DNA of 64,000 nucleotides from Cellvibrionaceae bacterium 1162T.S.0a.05 (GTDB lineage: Bacteria; Pseudomonadota; Gammaproteobacteria; Pseudomonadales; Cellvibrionaceae). Position 1 is the first letter of the stretch, and every line of letters begins with the position of its first letter. Made by a program: the position numbers and the translations under genes. Positions 43,773 through 56,256 of this stretch are shown here, in pieces. The stretch spans positions 3,475,501-3,539,500 of the forward strand of contig LANB01000001.1 of assembly GCA_000964245.1 (NCBI GenBank), read 5' to 3'. Under the pieces are notes generated by a model that had not been told where the DNA came from, did no database searches, and saw only the letters and a program-made list of their open reading frames with translations.

Positions 43773-44832
43773 CATACTTGAAGGCATGAAGGTCGATCCG
43801 GTCATTCTCAAGTTTCTCCTTGAAAGCATGAACGAGGGTGTGCGTGAAATGCACCACTTGTTGCGCGGTCCTGCCAGCCTGAAAACCTTGCAGGCGATGG
43901 CGCGTATTGCCCATAAATTACGGGGTGAGGCGACGGTGGTTGGATTGGCGAATCTTAGCCAACTGGTTATCAGTCTTGAAGACACCCTGGTGCGCTTGCA
44001 GGATCAAAACCAGGTTAAAAAATCAGCCTGGCAGCCCATAGCCATTGGCCTGTTGAAGATTGTTAAAGTCTGCGAACATATTCGTAAGAGCGCTGAACAA
44101 AGTCGCTTGTCTAAAGAGTTACAGTTCAAAGGCCAGCAGAAACCACAAATTCGGCCTCCCTCAATGCCTAAAGGCGGCGGTGTGGTCGCCAGTTTGCAAA
44201 TCCTCGCTCTGAATGTCAGTCACAGTTGCGGCAAACAAGTGGGTTTAAATCTCGAGAAATTTCGGATTGAAGATGTTCCAGTCTCTATGCAGGCCAAGGT
44301 TCAGGATATTGTCATTCAGCTCGTCCGCAATGCAATTGCGCACGGAGTGGAAGAACCGGAAAAACGCAAGTCGCTGGGTAAAAATATTCGCGGCAGTGTT
44401 TCAGTGTCAACCGAGAAAATGAAAGGGGGCCTGCAAGTTACCGTGCGCGACAACGGCGGCGGAATCCGACTCGAAGAAGTCCGTCGAAGGTTGGTCATAA
44501 AATACAATTATGATATTCAACGTGTTGCCAATATGAGTCAACAGGATCTGATCGACTCACTGTTTTTGCCCGGTTTCAGCACGCTCGACTATCAATCACA
44601 ACATGCAGGCAGAGGTGTTGGCCTGGATCTTGTCAAGGAGCATGTGAACTCCCTCGGGGCAGCAATGGAAGTCAGCTACAAGGAGAATGTATTTACACAA
44701 TTCGCTATGCGGATTCCATTAAAAGAAAAAACAACTCGCCAACAAAAAGTGACCCAGATAAAATCCCGTCAAGCCAAACGCATTAAAAAGTTTAATGACG
44801 GCATTCCCGTCCTGACCGAAATTGCAAATTAG
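43738..44832 (+). CDS. CheA-like protein: Hpt domain plus histidine-kinase ATPase domain, no CheW-like regulatory domain
   Basis: 364 residues as read from TTG 43738; the true start may be at 43683 if a frameshift is present. An Hpt domain occupies residues 1-115, with phosphorylatable His 59 in RIAHKLRGEA. A linker holds PPSMPKGGG. Residues about 150-340 are a CheA-type dimer/HATPase unit: N box VIQLVRNAIAHGVEEPEKR, G1 DNGGGIRLEEVR, G2 GRGVGLDLVKEHVNSLGA. CheA normally adds P2 and a C-terminal CheW-like P5 domain; both are missing, so this is not a chemotaxis kinase proper. It could transfer phosphate to an unlinked response regulator. SixA-type phosphatase follows after 32 bases, a fitting partner because SixA removes phosphate from Hpt His. 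Confidence 0.8.
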   Translation: MKENTSTQSACDILEGMKVDPVILKFLLESMNEGVREMHHLLRGPASLKTLQAMARIAHKLRGEATVVGLANLSQLVISLEDTLVRLQDQNQVKKSAWQPIAIGLLKIVKVCEHIRKSAEQSRLSKELQFKGQQKPQIRPPSMPKGGGVVASLQILALNVSHSCGKQVGLNLEKFRIEDVPVSMQAKVQDIVIQLVRNAIAHGVEEPEKRKSLGKNIRGSVSVSTEKMKGGLQVTVRDNGGGIRLEEVRRRLVIKYNYDIQRVANMSQQDLIDSLFLPGFSTLDYQSQHAGRGVGLDLVKEHVNSLGAAMEVSYKENVFTQFAMRIPLKEKTTRQQKVTQIKSRQAKRIKKFNDGIPVLTEIAN

Positions 44833-44864
44833 CACCTTCTGTTAATTTTTTAGAAATAATCTTT

Positions 44865-45356
44865 ATGTTGAAATTACATGTATTAAGACATGCCAAGTCC
44901 TCGTGGGATCATTCCGGTTTGAGCGATAAACAGCGCCCCTTGAATGACCGTGGTGAACACGCTTGTGCTCTGGTTGGTCCAGCTATTTATAAAACCGGTT
45001 ACCGCTTTGAACATGTCTATGCGAGTACTGCGGTGCGAGCGCAACAAACCATAAGTCTTGTCAGTGCATCCCTGCAAAAGCAAATAGAGTGGCATAACGA
45101 GGAAGCACTCTATACTTTTAGTTCGCAGGAACTGCTGAACTGGCTTCACCAACAACACGACAATGAAAAGGAAATTATGATTGTCGGTCACAATCCTGCC
45201 TTGACCGAGCTTTGCCAATATTTAGCGCTGTCTGCGGTAGATCATTTGCCCACCTGTTCCTGGGTGAAGATGGAAATTGACGGTAAGCATTGGCGGGAAA
45301 TTCAAGCGAGAAGTGCGAAAATTGTTGGCTTTATCACACCGAAACACTGTGCCTGA
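44865..45356 (+). CDS. sixA: SixA-type phosphohistidine phosphatase
   Basis: 163 residues of the histidine-phosphatase (RHG) superfamily: catalytic RH at residues 8-9 in VLRHAKSSW, RPLNDRGEHA near 26, and the second His in IVGHNPALTEL near 107. The length and the SSWDHSGLSDKQRPLNDRG stretch match SixA. SixA removes phosphate from the Hpt domain of hybrid kinases such as ArcB. Here it lies just after a gene with an Hpt domain, so the two probably act on one phosphorelay. Cytoplasmic. Confidence 0.82.
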   Translation: MLKLHVLRHAKSSWDHSGLSDKQRPLNDRGEHACALVGPAIYKTGYRFEHVYASTAVRAQQTISLVSASLQKQIEWHNEEALYTFSSQELLNWLHQQHDNEKEIMIVGHNPALTELCQYLALSAVDHLPTCSWVKMEIDGKHWREIQARSAKIVGFITPKHCA

Positions 45357-45502
45357 TAATTTTTTTTAAATCATTAGAGGCCCGTTCGTCCGCCAGAATT
45401 TTACTGTGTATGCGGAATGCAAATAGGCCGAGCAAATAGGCCGAGAGAGTACATTGAGAAGCATCGATTTTACAGTAAAGACAAAAGCAAGATGCAGACA
45501 GA

Positions 45503-45598
45503 CTAAGGCGTGGGTTTTCGAAAAAATAACCAGCCGATAAACACCATCAGAATGAAGTAAATGAGTACTTCTCCGTTAAGTACAAATTCTGGTTGCAT
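45503..45598 (-). CDS. 31-residue single-span membrane microprotein
   Basis: A short minus-strand frame starting ATG 45598 with a strong ribosome site (GGAGGG, 45606-45611). MQPEFVLNGEVLIYFILMVF opens it and IGWLFFRKPTP closes it: an acidic N-terminus, one transmembrane helix of about 19 residues and a basic end. This is the usual layout of real small membrane proteins. It lies alone in the 499-base gap between sixA and rapA; the remainder of the gap shows no other gene. Its role is unknown. Confidence 0.55.
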   Translation of the reverse strand: MQPEFVLNGEVLIYFILMVFIGWLFFRKPTP

Positions 45599-45855
45599 GA
45601 TTCAACCCTCCGGGTTTTTGCAGAGCTAAAAATTATGCAAGTTCTACTCCTTAAAAAATTTAATCAAATGAATCAAAAGCTTGCGAGAGTAGCCGATTTT
45701 TCTTTCATCACTTTTGTTAAAAACCTCGACAGCGATTATGCGCCAAAACATTTTTTGCGCCGCAAGAAAAATGTCGCAATCGGCCGGCATCGCTGGTTTT
45801 AACAGGAAATATCAGTAAAATGGCGCCCCTTTAGACGGTAGTAGTGGTTGTAAAA

Positions 45856-48474
45856 ATGAGCGACTTTGTAGTTGGACAGCGTTGGGTAGTGGATACCGAA
45901 CCTGAATTGGGTTTGGGGATAGTGGTTGATCTAGATAAGCGCAGTGTGACTCTTTTTTTCGCTCTCGGGGACGCAGAGCGCCGTTATGCCCTGCTTGAAG
46001 CGCCCTTGACCCGGATTCGGTTTGACGTCGGCGATGAAATTCATTTGGCCGACGGTCGCCGCGCAGCGGTACACAAGGTTATCGATCAACAAGGCTTGCT
46101 CCTCTACGATATCGGCGAAGCGCGCCCCGTGGTTGAGACTTCGCTGGCCGCTGAGATCCGTTTAAATCAGCCCTTGATGCGCTTGTTGATGGGCCAGTTG
46201 GATCAGCCTCGTTGGTTCTATTTTCGCCGGCAACTCGATGCTGCTATGGCGCGACGTTGGCAAAGTCACTTACCCGGTTTACTCGGTGTCCGCGCAAGCT
46301 TGATTCCCCACCAGCTGTATATCGCCTGGCGAGCCTGTCAGCATGAAAAAGTACGCGTACTGCTGGCAGATGAAGTAGGGCTGGGGAAGACCATTGAAGC
46401 GGGGATGATACTCAAGCGCTTGTTAATGCAAGAGCGCGTGCAACGTGCTCTGATCATCGTGCCTGATGCGCTCCAGGTACAGTGGCTGGTTGAATTGGTG
46501 AGGAAATTCAGTATTACTCCCGATTTATACGCCAGTGAAGAGCATGAATTTCATATTGGACAGGTTCACATCCTGCCACAAAGCGCGCTCGAAAAAGAAA
46601 GCGAGCGTCTGATTGCGGGTGAGTTTGACCTATGTATTGTCGACGAAGCGCATCACCTGGAGCCCGGTAGTGAGGGCTTCAACGGCCTCAGCAGTTTGGC
46701 GGAAAACACACCTCACCTGGTTCTGCTTACCGCGACTCCGGAGCAATTGGGAATGGAAAACCATTTCGCGCGTTTGAAGTTACTGGATGCAGCGAAATTT
46801 TCTGACTTTGACCAGTATCGAGAAGAGGAGAAGGGCTATAGCGAGCTGAATCAGTTAATCAGTCAGCTGCCCGCGAGCAGGTTGAAACTGGAACAAAAAT
46901 TTGGTTTTCCATCGACTTTGAGCGAAGCCGCAATGATTGATCAGTTGCTGGATGTTCACGGTGTCGGTCGCATCATGTTTCGAAATGTGCGAGCGGCCAT
47001 AAGCGGCTTCCCTCAGCGAAAGGTCCATCCACATGTTTTAAATGGGCAAGACCTCTTTGAATGGCTGGCGCTCTTTCTCAAGGAAGACCCGGACCGCAAA
47101 GTGCTGGTAATTTGTCATGAAATAGAAACCGTGCGCGAATGCGAAAGCTGGTTGTGGACGAAGCACGGTCTCGATGCATCGTTGTTTCATGAAGAGCAGG
47201 ACCTGATTGAGCGTGATCGCGCGGCGGCTTATTTTGCTGACATGGAAAAGGGTGCCCAGGTACTCTTGTGTTCAGAAATTGGTAGCGAAGGGCGTAACTT
47301 CCAATTTTGTCAGCATCTTGTCTGCCTTGATTTACCTGATAACCCCGATTTATTGGAACAGCGTATCGGGCGTCTCGACCGTATTGGTCAGAGCGGGGAT
47401 ATTAATATTCACATCCCCTTTGAAGAAGCGCATAGCGCGGCCACTTTGTTTCATTGGTACCACGAGGTGTTGAATTGTATTGGCCAGTTAAATCCGGCAG
47501 CAGGAAAAATTCATAATCAGTACTGGGCGCAATATCAACACGATACAAGCATTGCGGAACAAGCCAAATCGGCTTGCCTTGCGCTGCAAAAAGAAATTGA
47601 TGAAGGCCGCGATGCGTTACTGGAGCGCAATTCCTGTAAGCAACCCGACGCCGGAGAATTACTGGAAAAGGTCAGAAATGTCACTGAGCAAACACCCCTG
47701 AAACTTGTCGAGATGGCAAGCGATTTGTTGCAGTTTCATTTTGAGCAATTATCTGCGTCAACCTACAGTTTGATTCCTTCCGATAAAATGCTGGTGCCAG
47801 CCTTGCCAGGTATTCCACCCGAAGGCGGCGACGTGACTTTTGACCGTGAAACGGCCTGCCAACGTGAGGATTTAATCTATTTAACCTGGGATTCTCCTTT
47901 CGTTACCGGGCTGTGGGAATTATTACACCATACCGAATTGGGTTCGGCTTCGGTGGCTACGCTAACCAGCCGCCAACTACCCGCAGGGCATTGTTTACTG
48001 GAGTGTTGTTTTGATTGGGTGATTCAAAGCCCTTATGCAACCGAATGCTTGCCTTTCCTTAGTGAGCAAAGTTTACGGGTGCTTTTGCTCGATGTTGGCG
48101 ATAAAAATTTATCTGCACTGATGAAAGAAGAGTCCTTACAGGAGAGTTTACAGCCGGTACAGAAAAAACTCGCGATTCAAATTGTCCGCGCGCGCAAGGA
48201 TGAAATCAGTGAGTGGTTTAAAAAAGCGGATGTGCTTGCAGAAGCGGAACTGAATACTTTAAAGCAGGCCGCGATGGCGAGAATCGATGAACATTTTGAA
48301 GTGGAGTCGACACGCCTGGCGCAATTGGCAAAGCTGCACCAGGAGCATGTGGATGGAACGGCGGCCGCCAGATTGGCATCGAGACAAAAAGCCTTGCATG
48401 ACGCTTTGGAACAACATTCCCAGCTGCAACTTTCTGCGCTCCGGCTAATCGTTATTACGCCGCCTGCACACTAG
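45856..48474 (+). CDS. rapA: RNA polymerase-associated ATPase RapA (HepA)
   Basis: The start is set at ATG 45856, matching the N-terminus of RapA (SDFVVGQRWVVDTEPELGLG versus the family's FxxGQRWxSDTExELGLG); GTG 45844 is also in frame. 872 residues against 968 in E. coli. Two Tudor-like domains span about 1-105. The Snf2 ATPase core carries LLADEVGLGKTIEAG (Walker A), DEAHHLE, LTATPEQLG, then SEIGSEGRNFQF and RIGRLDRIGQ in the second lobe. The C-terminal helical and Spacer/Rpb2-like regions are shorter than in E. coli. It recycles RNA polymerase after transcription, under salt stress in particular. Confidence 0.95.
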   Translation: MSDFVVGQRWVVDTEPELGLGIVVDLDKRSVTLFFALGDAERRYALLEAPLTRIRFDVGDEIHLADGRRAAVHKVIDQQGLLLYDIGEARPVVETSLAAEIRLNQPLMRLLMGQLDQPRWFYFRRQLDAAMARRWQSHLPGLLGVRASLIPHQLYIAWRACQHEKVRVLLADEVGLGKTIEAGMILKRLLMQERVQRALIIVPDALQVQWLVELVRKFSITPDLYASEEHEFHIGQVHILPQSALEKESERLIAGEFDLCIVDEAHHLEPGSEGFNGLSSLAENTPHLVLLTATPEQLGMENHFARLKLLDAAKFSDFDQYREEEKGYSELNQLISQLPASRLKLEQKFGFPSTLSEAAMIDQLLDVHGVGRIMFRNVRAAISGFPQRKVHPHVLNGQDLFEWLALFLKEDPDRKVLVICHEIETVRECESWLWTKHGLDASLFHEEQDLIERDRAAAYFADMEKGAQVLLCSEIGSEGRNFQFCQHLVCLDLPDNPDLLEQRIGRLDRIGQSGDINIHIPFEEAHSAATLFHWYHEVLNCIGQLNPAAGKIHNQYWAQYQHDTSIAEQAKSACLALQKEIDEGRDALLERNSCKQPDAGELLEKVRNVTEQTPLKLVEMASDLLQFHFEQLSASTYSLIPSDKMLVPALPGIPPEGGDVTFDRETACQREDLIYLTWDSPFVTGLWELLHHTELGSASVATLTSRQLPAGHCLLECCFDWVIQSPYATECLPFLSEQSLRVLLLDVGDKNLSALMKEESLQESLQPVQKKLAIQIVRARKDEISEWFKKADVLAEAELNTLKQAAMARIDEHFEVESTRLAQLAKLHQEHVDGTAAARLASRQKALHDALEQHSQLQLSALRLIVITPPAH

Positions 48475-48513
48475 ACACTGGCGGTCTGTTTATCGACAAA
48501 TTTTCCGTGTAAT

Positions 48514-48533
48514 CAGCCTCGTGAGTGAGGCTG
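48514..48533. terminator. Weak shared hairpin between rapA and the CBM48 gene
   Basis: CAGCCTC (48514-48520) pairs with GAGGCTG (48527-48533) over GTGAGT. It lies between two convergent genes; neither side has a strong T tract. Confidence 0.4.
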
Positions 48534-48540
48534 TAAACAC

Positions 48541-48849
48541 TTAAACAACGACGACAGAATTTTCTACAGGAGCAATACTGCAGGGAACATATTTATCCGC
48601 AGAGTAGTCGTTTTCCCAAACTTCACCGTCGAGAACGAAGCGGTATTCATATTCACTGCCTGTTTCCAAATCCAGAGTGGTGGCGTAACGGCCATCCTTC
48701 TGTTTTCGGAGTCGAGTTTCCGAATAGTCCCAGTTGTTAAATTCGCCAGCTAAATAAATTGAACTCGCCTTTTCAGCCAAAGGCTCGGGCGCAATAAATT
48801 TCACTTTGCAAATAGGTTTGGATTTTAGATATTTTTTTTCAAGGCTCAT
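48541..48849 (-). CDS. Stand-alone CBM48/isoamylase N-terminal-like domain protein
   Basis: The start is set at ATG 48849, with AGGAAGAGG upstream; a frame extension to 48966 is hydrophobic and lacks a ribosome site. 102 residues, one beta-sandwich domain. SSIYLAGEFNNWD, MRKQKDGRYATTLDL-like strands and YEYRFVLDGEVWENDYSADKY match the glycogen-binding CBM48 / early-set fold seen in glycogen branching enzymes and AMPK beta. No enzyme domain is attached. Such small proteins occur in many gammaproteobacteria with unknown partners; glycogen or maltodextrin binding is inferred. Soluble. Confidence 0.8.
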   Translation of the reverse strand: MSLEKKYLKSKPICKVKFIAPEPLAEKASSIYLAGEFNNWDYSETRLRKQKDGRYATTLDLETGSEYEYRFVLDGEVWENDYSADKYVPCSIAPVENSVVVV

Positions 48850-48997
48850 AAATAACCTCTTCCTTTCGTTAAGTTGCCTGGTAATTTTCAGTGGATTGAA
48901 AAACTGCAATAACAACGAGAAAAACAAGCTGCGAAAACCGTACCAAATGGCACAAAATTTCAACAACTCCCCGTTTTAAGCGTTACATAAGAGATTA

Positions 48998-49447
48998 TTA
49001 TTGGATTTGATGATGAAGAAGCGTCAGTGGGTAGCGCACGTTTTGTTGGTACAGCCTTAAACTGTGCACCACCAGGGGGCTTCTTACGCGCATTTTAGAA
49101 GCTTCTTCGTACGAAAGCCATAGGGCTTCTTCAATGCCGTCATCCAATTCGACTTCGGGATGATATTTTTGTGCACTGACAACAAAAGACAGGCGAACAT
49201 AGCTGACACCATTGGCCGGTGCTTTATATTGACTTAGCCCAAGGAAGGACTCCGGGCGAACTTTCCAGCCTGTTTCTTCGTAGGTTTCTCGCACTACCGC
49301 ATCGAGGATACTTTCATTGGGTTCCACATGGCCAGCGGGTTGATTAATGACGAGACCAGTTTCACTTTGTTCGCGCACAAACAGAAATTTTCCCTCTTTT
49401 TCGCACACGGCGGCAACGGTAAGGTGTGGGTAATCAGTCTCCAGCAT
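48998..49447 (-). CDS. nudJ: Nudix hydrolase NudJ
   Basis: The start is set at ATG 49447, four bases after the rluE stop; 149 residues. The Nudix box is complete: GHVEPNESILDAVVRETYEE ending ETGW (G-x5-E-x7-REUXEE-x-GU) near residues 37-59. The rest (HLTVAAV.., NQPAGH.., VRSPLVVHSLRLYQ..RYPL) matches NudJ, which hydrolyses thiamine and nucleoside di/triphosphates such as HMP-PP. It forms an operon with rluE, the same pairing as in pseudomonads. Cytoplasmic. Confidence 0.9.
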   Translation of the reverse strand: MLETDYPHLTVAAVCEKEGKFLFVREQSETGLVINQPAGHVEPNESILDAVVRETYEETGWKVRPESFLGLSQYKAPANGVSYVRLSFVVSAQKYHPEVELDDGIEEALWLSYEEASKMRVRSPLVVHSLRLYQQNVRYPLTLLHHQIQ

Positions 49448-49451
49448 GGTG

Positions 49452-52370
<2,919 letters not shown>

Positions 52371-52386
52371 CGCTTAACGCTTCGGG

Positions 52387-52420
52387 CTTGCGTATGGGCA
52401 TGGCTTATACGCAAGTTTTT
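52387..52420 (+). terminator. Intrinsic terminator of icd
   Basis: CTTGCGTAT (52387-52395) pairs with ATACGCAAG (52407-52415), followed by TTTTT. It lies just before the 3' end of the convergent cspD. Confidence 0.8.
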
Positions 52421-52427
52421 GGCTGAT

Positions 52428-52709
52428 TTAAGATGTTTCTTCAGCCACGCTTTGGTCGGAGTCTGCTTTCGCCTCAGAGGTATCTTTTGCGGTGCCGGCT
52501 TCAGCTTTCGCAATGCGAATGCTTTTGGCGTGAAGCCCTTTGTCACCCTTTTCAATTTCAAATGTGACGGGTTGACCGGCTTTTAAAGTTCGGTAACCGT
52601 CCATTTCAATTGAAGAATAGTGAGCGAAAAGGTCTTCGCCACCGCCGTCCGGCAAAATAAACCCAAAACCTTTGGCGTTATTAAACCACTTAACAGTTCC
52701 GGTAGGCAT
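52428..52709 (-). CDS. cspD: Cold-shock-domain protein CspD with extended tail
   Basis: The start is set at ATG 52709, with AAAGGACAG upstream; the frame is open to 52772 without homology. 93 residues: a cold-shock domain 1-68 with RNP1 KGFGFIL and RNP2 DLFAHYSSI, followed by a 25-residue acidic tail rich in Ala/Glu/Asp that the 74-residue E. coli CspD lacks. CspD binds single-stranded nucleic acid and blocks replication in slow-growing cells. Its place beside clpSA and icd is the common gammaproteobacterial order. Confidence 0.92.
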   Translation of the reverse strand: MPTGTVKWFNNAKGFGFILPDGGGEDLFAHYSSIEMDGYRTLKAGQPVTFEIEKGDKGLHAKSIRIAKAEAGTAKDTSEAKADSDQSVAEETS

Positions 52710-53124
52710 AATACTGTCCTTTGAGTTGAGCTTGGCTTTCCTGCCTTGTTTTAAAACTTCCGAAAAAAACACAGGTTCGGAATTTTTGTTTCAAGACGCT
52801 TTCTAATTAAGGATCTTTGCTTAATCAGTCAAGAATACCAAACAAGCTTAAACCCTTAGTGACGCAGATTTCGCTTTAAATGATCTGTTTTTAGCCAAAT
52901 ATACGTATTGATATATGCAGCTATTTGAAATAGATCTGAACGATCTAAACGACACTTCCAACGGGCACTTATTTTTATTGCATTCATCCTTGGTAAGTGA
53001 ACACTTTGTAAACAACAGTGGCGTGCTTGTCAAGTTTTTGTATCGTTGCGAATTTTGGCTGTTTGCTTACTTTTGGTTCGGTTAAAATTCATATCTAGAA
53101 CGTTTTATTTAGAAGCCTTGATCT
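52710..53124. other. Divergent control region cspD / clpS
   Basis: 415 bases, AT-rich, holding the promoters of cspD and clpSA. I see no clear repeat, hairpin or coding frame. Confidence 0.35.
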
Positions 53125-53496
53125 ATGAGTATTCTCCGAAATCATAAGCTACATTTAAGTAAAGAGAGCGATGACTCTGCTACTGATGGCGGGTTAGCTG
53201 TACAGGAAGAAAGACCCAGGCTTAAAAGGCCTCCGCTCTATAAGGTGGTAATGCATAATGATGATTACACACCCATGGAGTTTGTCGTAGAGATACTGGA
53301 GAGTTTCTTTGGCATGGATCGTGAAAGAGCGACACATGTGATGTTAACAGTACATACGAAGGGAAAGGCAGTTTGCGGCGTGTATTCGAGAGATGTTGCC
53401 GAAACCAAAGCCGCACAGGTTAACCAATATGCTCGTCAGAATGAGCATCCATTGCTCTGCGAAATAGAGGCATCCGATGATGGGGATGCGGATTAA
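53125..53496 (+). CDS. clpS: ClpS, adaptor of ClpAP
   Basis: 123 residues, slightly longer at the N-terminus than the 106-residue E. coli protein. The core [20 protein letters not shown] carries the N-degron pocket residues (NDD, M in YTPMEF), followed by the [13 protein letters not shown] block. ClpS hands N-end-rule substrates to ClpA and inhibits ClpA of other substrates. It lies 26 bases before clpA. The Bpt and Aat transferases encoded downstream generate the N-degrons it reads. Confidence 0.95.
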   Translation: MSILRNHKLHLSKESDDSATDGGLAVQEERPRLKRPPLYKVVMHNDDYTPMEFVVEILESFFGMDRERATHVMLTVHTKGKAVCGVYSRDVAETKAAQVNQYARQNEHPLLCEIEASDDGDAD

Positions 53497-53522
53497 TACG
53501 GTTTGCTAAGCGGAAAACGACG

Positions 53523-55802
53523 ATGTTGAGTAAAGAATTAGAAGCAACGTTAAATACTGCATTTAAAGGTGCTCGCACTAAGCGTCATGAATTTATGACG
53601 GTTGAACACCTCTTGCTTGCGCTGGTTGATAATGAATCAGCGGCAAGTGTGTTGCGAGCCTGTGGCGCGGATTTAGTCGTTCTGCGACAAGATTTGTCAG
53701 ATTTTGTTGACTCCACCACGCCCTTGATACCTGAAACAGATGAAGAGCGCGAAACCCAGCCCACGCTCGGTTTTCAGCGTGTGCTTCAGCGCGCAGTGTT
53801 TCACGTGCAATCTTCCGGTAAGAATGAAGTCACTGGCGCAAATGTGCTGGTCGCCATTTTTAGTGAGCAGGAAAGCCAGGCAGTGTATTGCCTGAAGCAG
53901 CAAAGTGTTGCACGAATTGATGTGGTGAATTACATCACCCACGGCATTTCAAAAGTGAGCGGATCGACCGGGCACGGTGGGCATGAGCACCATGAAGATG
54001 AAGCCGCAGCCGGTACAGAAGAAGGGCAGCAGCATCCGCTGGAGTCTTTTGCGACCAACCTGAACGAACAAGCCTTGCTTGGACGTATCGATCCGCTTGT
54101 GGGCCGCGAATACGAAGTCGAGCGCGTGATCCAGGTATTGGCTCGCCGTCGCAAGAACAACCCTCTGTTAGTCGGGGAAAGCGGTGTGGGTAAAACCGCA
54201 ATCGCCGAAGGCCTTGCCAAGAAAATTGTCGATGGCGAAGTGCCCGAAGTGCTTTCCGATAGCACGGTGTATTCTCTGGATCTGGGCTCCTTACTGGCGG
54301 GAACCAAGTACCGCGGTGATTTCGAAAAACGTTTTAAAGGCCTGCTGGCAGAGCTGAAGAAGCGTGAAGGGGCAGTGCTGTTTATCGATGAAATCCACAC
54401 CATTATTGGTGCTGGCGCTGCCTCAGGCGGTGTTATGGATGCCTCTAATTTACTGAAGCCGCTCTTGAGCAGTGGCGATCTTAAATGTATCGGTTCTACC
54501 ACTTTCCAGGAATATCGCGGCATATTTGATAAAGATCGCGCACTTTCGCGTCGTTTTCAAAAAATCGATGTGAACGAGCCAACGGTTGAAGAGACTTACC
54601 AGATTCTGAAAGGGTTGAAATCACGTTTTGAGCGACATCACAACCTGAAATACACCGATAAAGCCCTGAAAGCGGCCGCAGAATTGGCCGGTAAATACAT
54701 CAGTGACCGTTTTATGCCCGATAAGGCTATCGACGTGATTGATGAAGCCGGTGCCTACCAGCAATTGCTTACAGAATCCAAGCGCAAGCGTCAGCTCGGC
54801 GTAAAGGATATTGAAGCCATTGTCTCTAAAATTGCACGTGTTCCGGCGAAGACCGTCAGTTCTTCGGACAAAGAGTTACTGGCCAAGCTTGAAGATACCC
54901 TGCGCATGACCGTTTTCGGTCAGGATGAGGCGATTGACAATATTGCTTCCGCGATCAAGTTGAGCCGAGCGGGTTTGACCAACCACGAAAAGCCAATTGG
55001 CTCCTTCCTCTTTGCGGGGCCGACAGGTGTGGGTAAAACCGAATTGTGTAAACAGCTTGCCAAGGCAATGGGCGTGGAATTAATTCGCTTCGACATGTCG
55101 GAATATATGGAACGCCATACTGTTAGCCGCTTAATTGGTGCGCCTCCGGGCTACGTTGGCTTTGATCAGGGTGGTTTATTGACCGAAGCGGTTACTAAAC
55201 AGCCGCACAGTGTTGTACTGTTGGATGAAATTGAAAAAGCGCATCCGGATGTCTTTAACCTGCTTCTACAGGTGATGGACCACGGTACGCTCACGGATAA
55301 CAATGGCCGTCAGGCGGATTTCCGCAATGTGGTGTTAATCATGACAACCAATGCGGGCGCAGAGACCATGAGTCGTGCCTCTATTGGTTTTACCAAGCAG
55401 GACCACAGCAGCGATGGCATGGAAATCATCAAAAAGAGCTTTACACCCGAATTCCGCAATCGCCTCGACGGTATTGTGCAATTTGGTAGCCTGAGCCTGG
55501 ATGTGATCAAAACCGTTGTTGATAAGTTCCTCGTCGAACTGCAAACCCAGCTGGACGACAAGCACATCCAATTGGATATCAGCGACGATGCCCGTACCTG
55601 GCTCGCGCTCAACGGTTACGATGAGAAAATGGGAGCACGCCCAATGGCTCGCATTATTCAGGAGCGCGTCAAGAAACCGCTTGCCGAGATGGTTCTTTTC
55701 GGTGATTTGGCCCACGGCGGTGGTGTGGTGCACATCGGTGTGGAAAATGACGCAATTGTCATCAAGCCAGAAGCTGTCAAAAAGCCAGAAGCCGCTAATT
55801 AG
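53523..55802 (+). CDS. clpA: ClpA, ATPase subunit of ClpAP
   Basis: 759 residues (E. coli 758). N-terminal ClpN repeats span 1-145. The first AAA+ domain has Walker [12 protein letters not shown] near 215 and Walker [11 protein letters not shown]. The second has [10 protein letters not shown] near 497 and [15 protein letters not shown]. The IGL-like loop used to grip ClpP is not obvious by eye, but ClpA length and order fit. It unfolds and feeds proteins to ClpP in the cytoplasm. Operon with clpS. Its stop codon lies inside a bidirectional terminator. Confidence 0.96.
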   Translation: MLSKELEATLNTAFKGARTKRHEFMTVEHLLLALVDNESAASVLRACGADLVVLRQDLSDFVDSTTPLIPETDEERETQPTLGFQRVLQRAVFHVQSSGKNEVTGANVLVAIFSEQESQAVYCLKQQSVARIDVVNYITHGISKVSGSTGHGGHEHHEDEAAAGTEEGQQHPLESFATNLNEQALLGRIDPLVGREYEVERVIQVLARRRKNNPLLVGESGVGKTAIAEGLAKKIVDGEVPEVLSDSTVYSLDLGSLLAGTKYRGDFEKRFKGLLAELKKREGAVLFIDEIHTIIGAGAASGGVMDASNLLKPLLSSGDLKCIGSTTFQEYRGIFDKDRALSRRFQKIDVNEPTVEETYQILKGLKSRFERHHNLKYTDKALKAAAELAGKYISDRFMPDKAIDVIDEAGAYQQLLTESKRKRQLGVKDIEAIVSKIARVPAKTVSSSDKELLAKLEDTLRMTVFGQDEAIDNIASAIKLSRAGLTNHEKPIGSFLFAGPTGVGKTELCKQLAKAMGVELIRFDMSEYMERHTVSRLIGAPPGYVGFDQGGLLTEAVTKQPHSVVLLDEIEKAHPDVFNLLLQVMDHGTLTDNNGRQADFRNVVLIMTTNAGAETMSRASIGFTKQDHSSDGMEIIKKSFTPEFRNRLDGIVQFGSLSLDVIKTVVDKFLVELQTQLDDKHIQLDISDDARTWLALNGYDEKMGARPMARIIQERVKKPLAEMVLFGDLAHGGGVVHIGVENDAIVIKPEAVKKPEAAN

Positions 55803-55816
55803 CGGCTTCTGCGTGT
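55786..55816. terminator. Bidirectional terminator shared by clpA and infA
   Basis: CAGAAGCCGCTAATTAGCGGCTTCTG (26 bases, perfect dyad, 55786-55811), with CGTGTCTTTTCTTC after it on the plus strand and GCTTTTTG after it on the minus strand. The clpA stop lies in its centre. Confidence 0.8.
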
Positions 55817-55865
55817 CTTTTCTTCAATACTGCCAGTCAAATCTGCGTGTCAGCGAATTTGAGCG

Positions 55866-56084
55866 TTAGCGTGCTCGGTATGTGATACGGCCTTTGCTCA
55901 GGTCGTAAGGGGTCATTTCGACTTTGACTTTGTCGCCAGTCAGGATACGGATGTAGTTTTTACGCATTTTTCCGGAAATATGAGCCGTAATCACATGGCC
56001 GTTTTCCAGCTTTACGCGGAAGGTCGTATTTGGAAGGGTATCAACCACTTCGCCTTCCATTTCAAAATTGTCTTCTTTCGCCAT
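55866..56084 (-). CDS. infA: Translation initiation factor IF-1
   Basis: 72 residues, the usual length, a single OB fold: [20 protein letters not shown] opens it, with [19 protein letters not shown] in the centre and the ITYRAR end. IF-1 binds the ribosomal A site during initiation. Position next to clpA is standard for gammaproteobacteria. Confidence 0.97.
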   Translation of the reverse strand: MAKEDNFEMEGEVVDTLPNTTFRVKLENGHVITAHISGKMRKNYIRILTGDKVKVEMTPYDLSKGRITYRAR

Positions 56085-56256
56085 TCGGCTAACTGCCTCA
56101 AAAAACGTTGGTTAAGAGTAGGGGTTTCTCGAAAGGCGGCAATTTTGCCTGAAAGTCCCGCACAAGCCAAGTTTTGAGGGCGATTTTTCCCGCTTTTTAC
56201 TTACTGGCGATTCAGTCTGCTTGCTGGTAGAGAGTGCGTTGGGCTGCACATAGGTA

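Noticed and set aside
45593-45802. Plus-strand frame of 69 residues before rapA
   Set aside because: No ribosome site, no recognisable composition, and it covers the leader region of the minus-strand microprotein; most likely chance.
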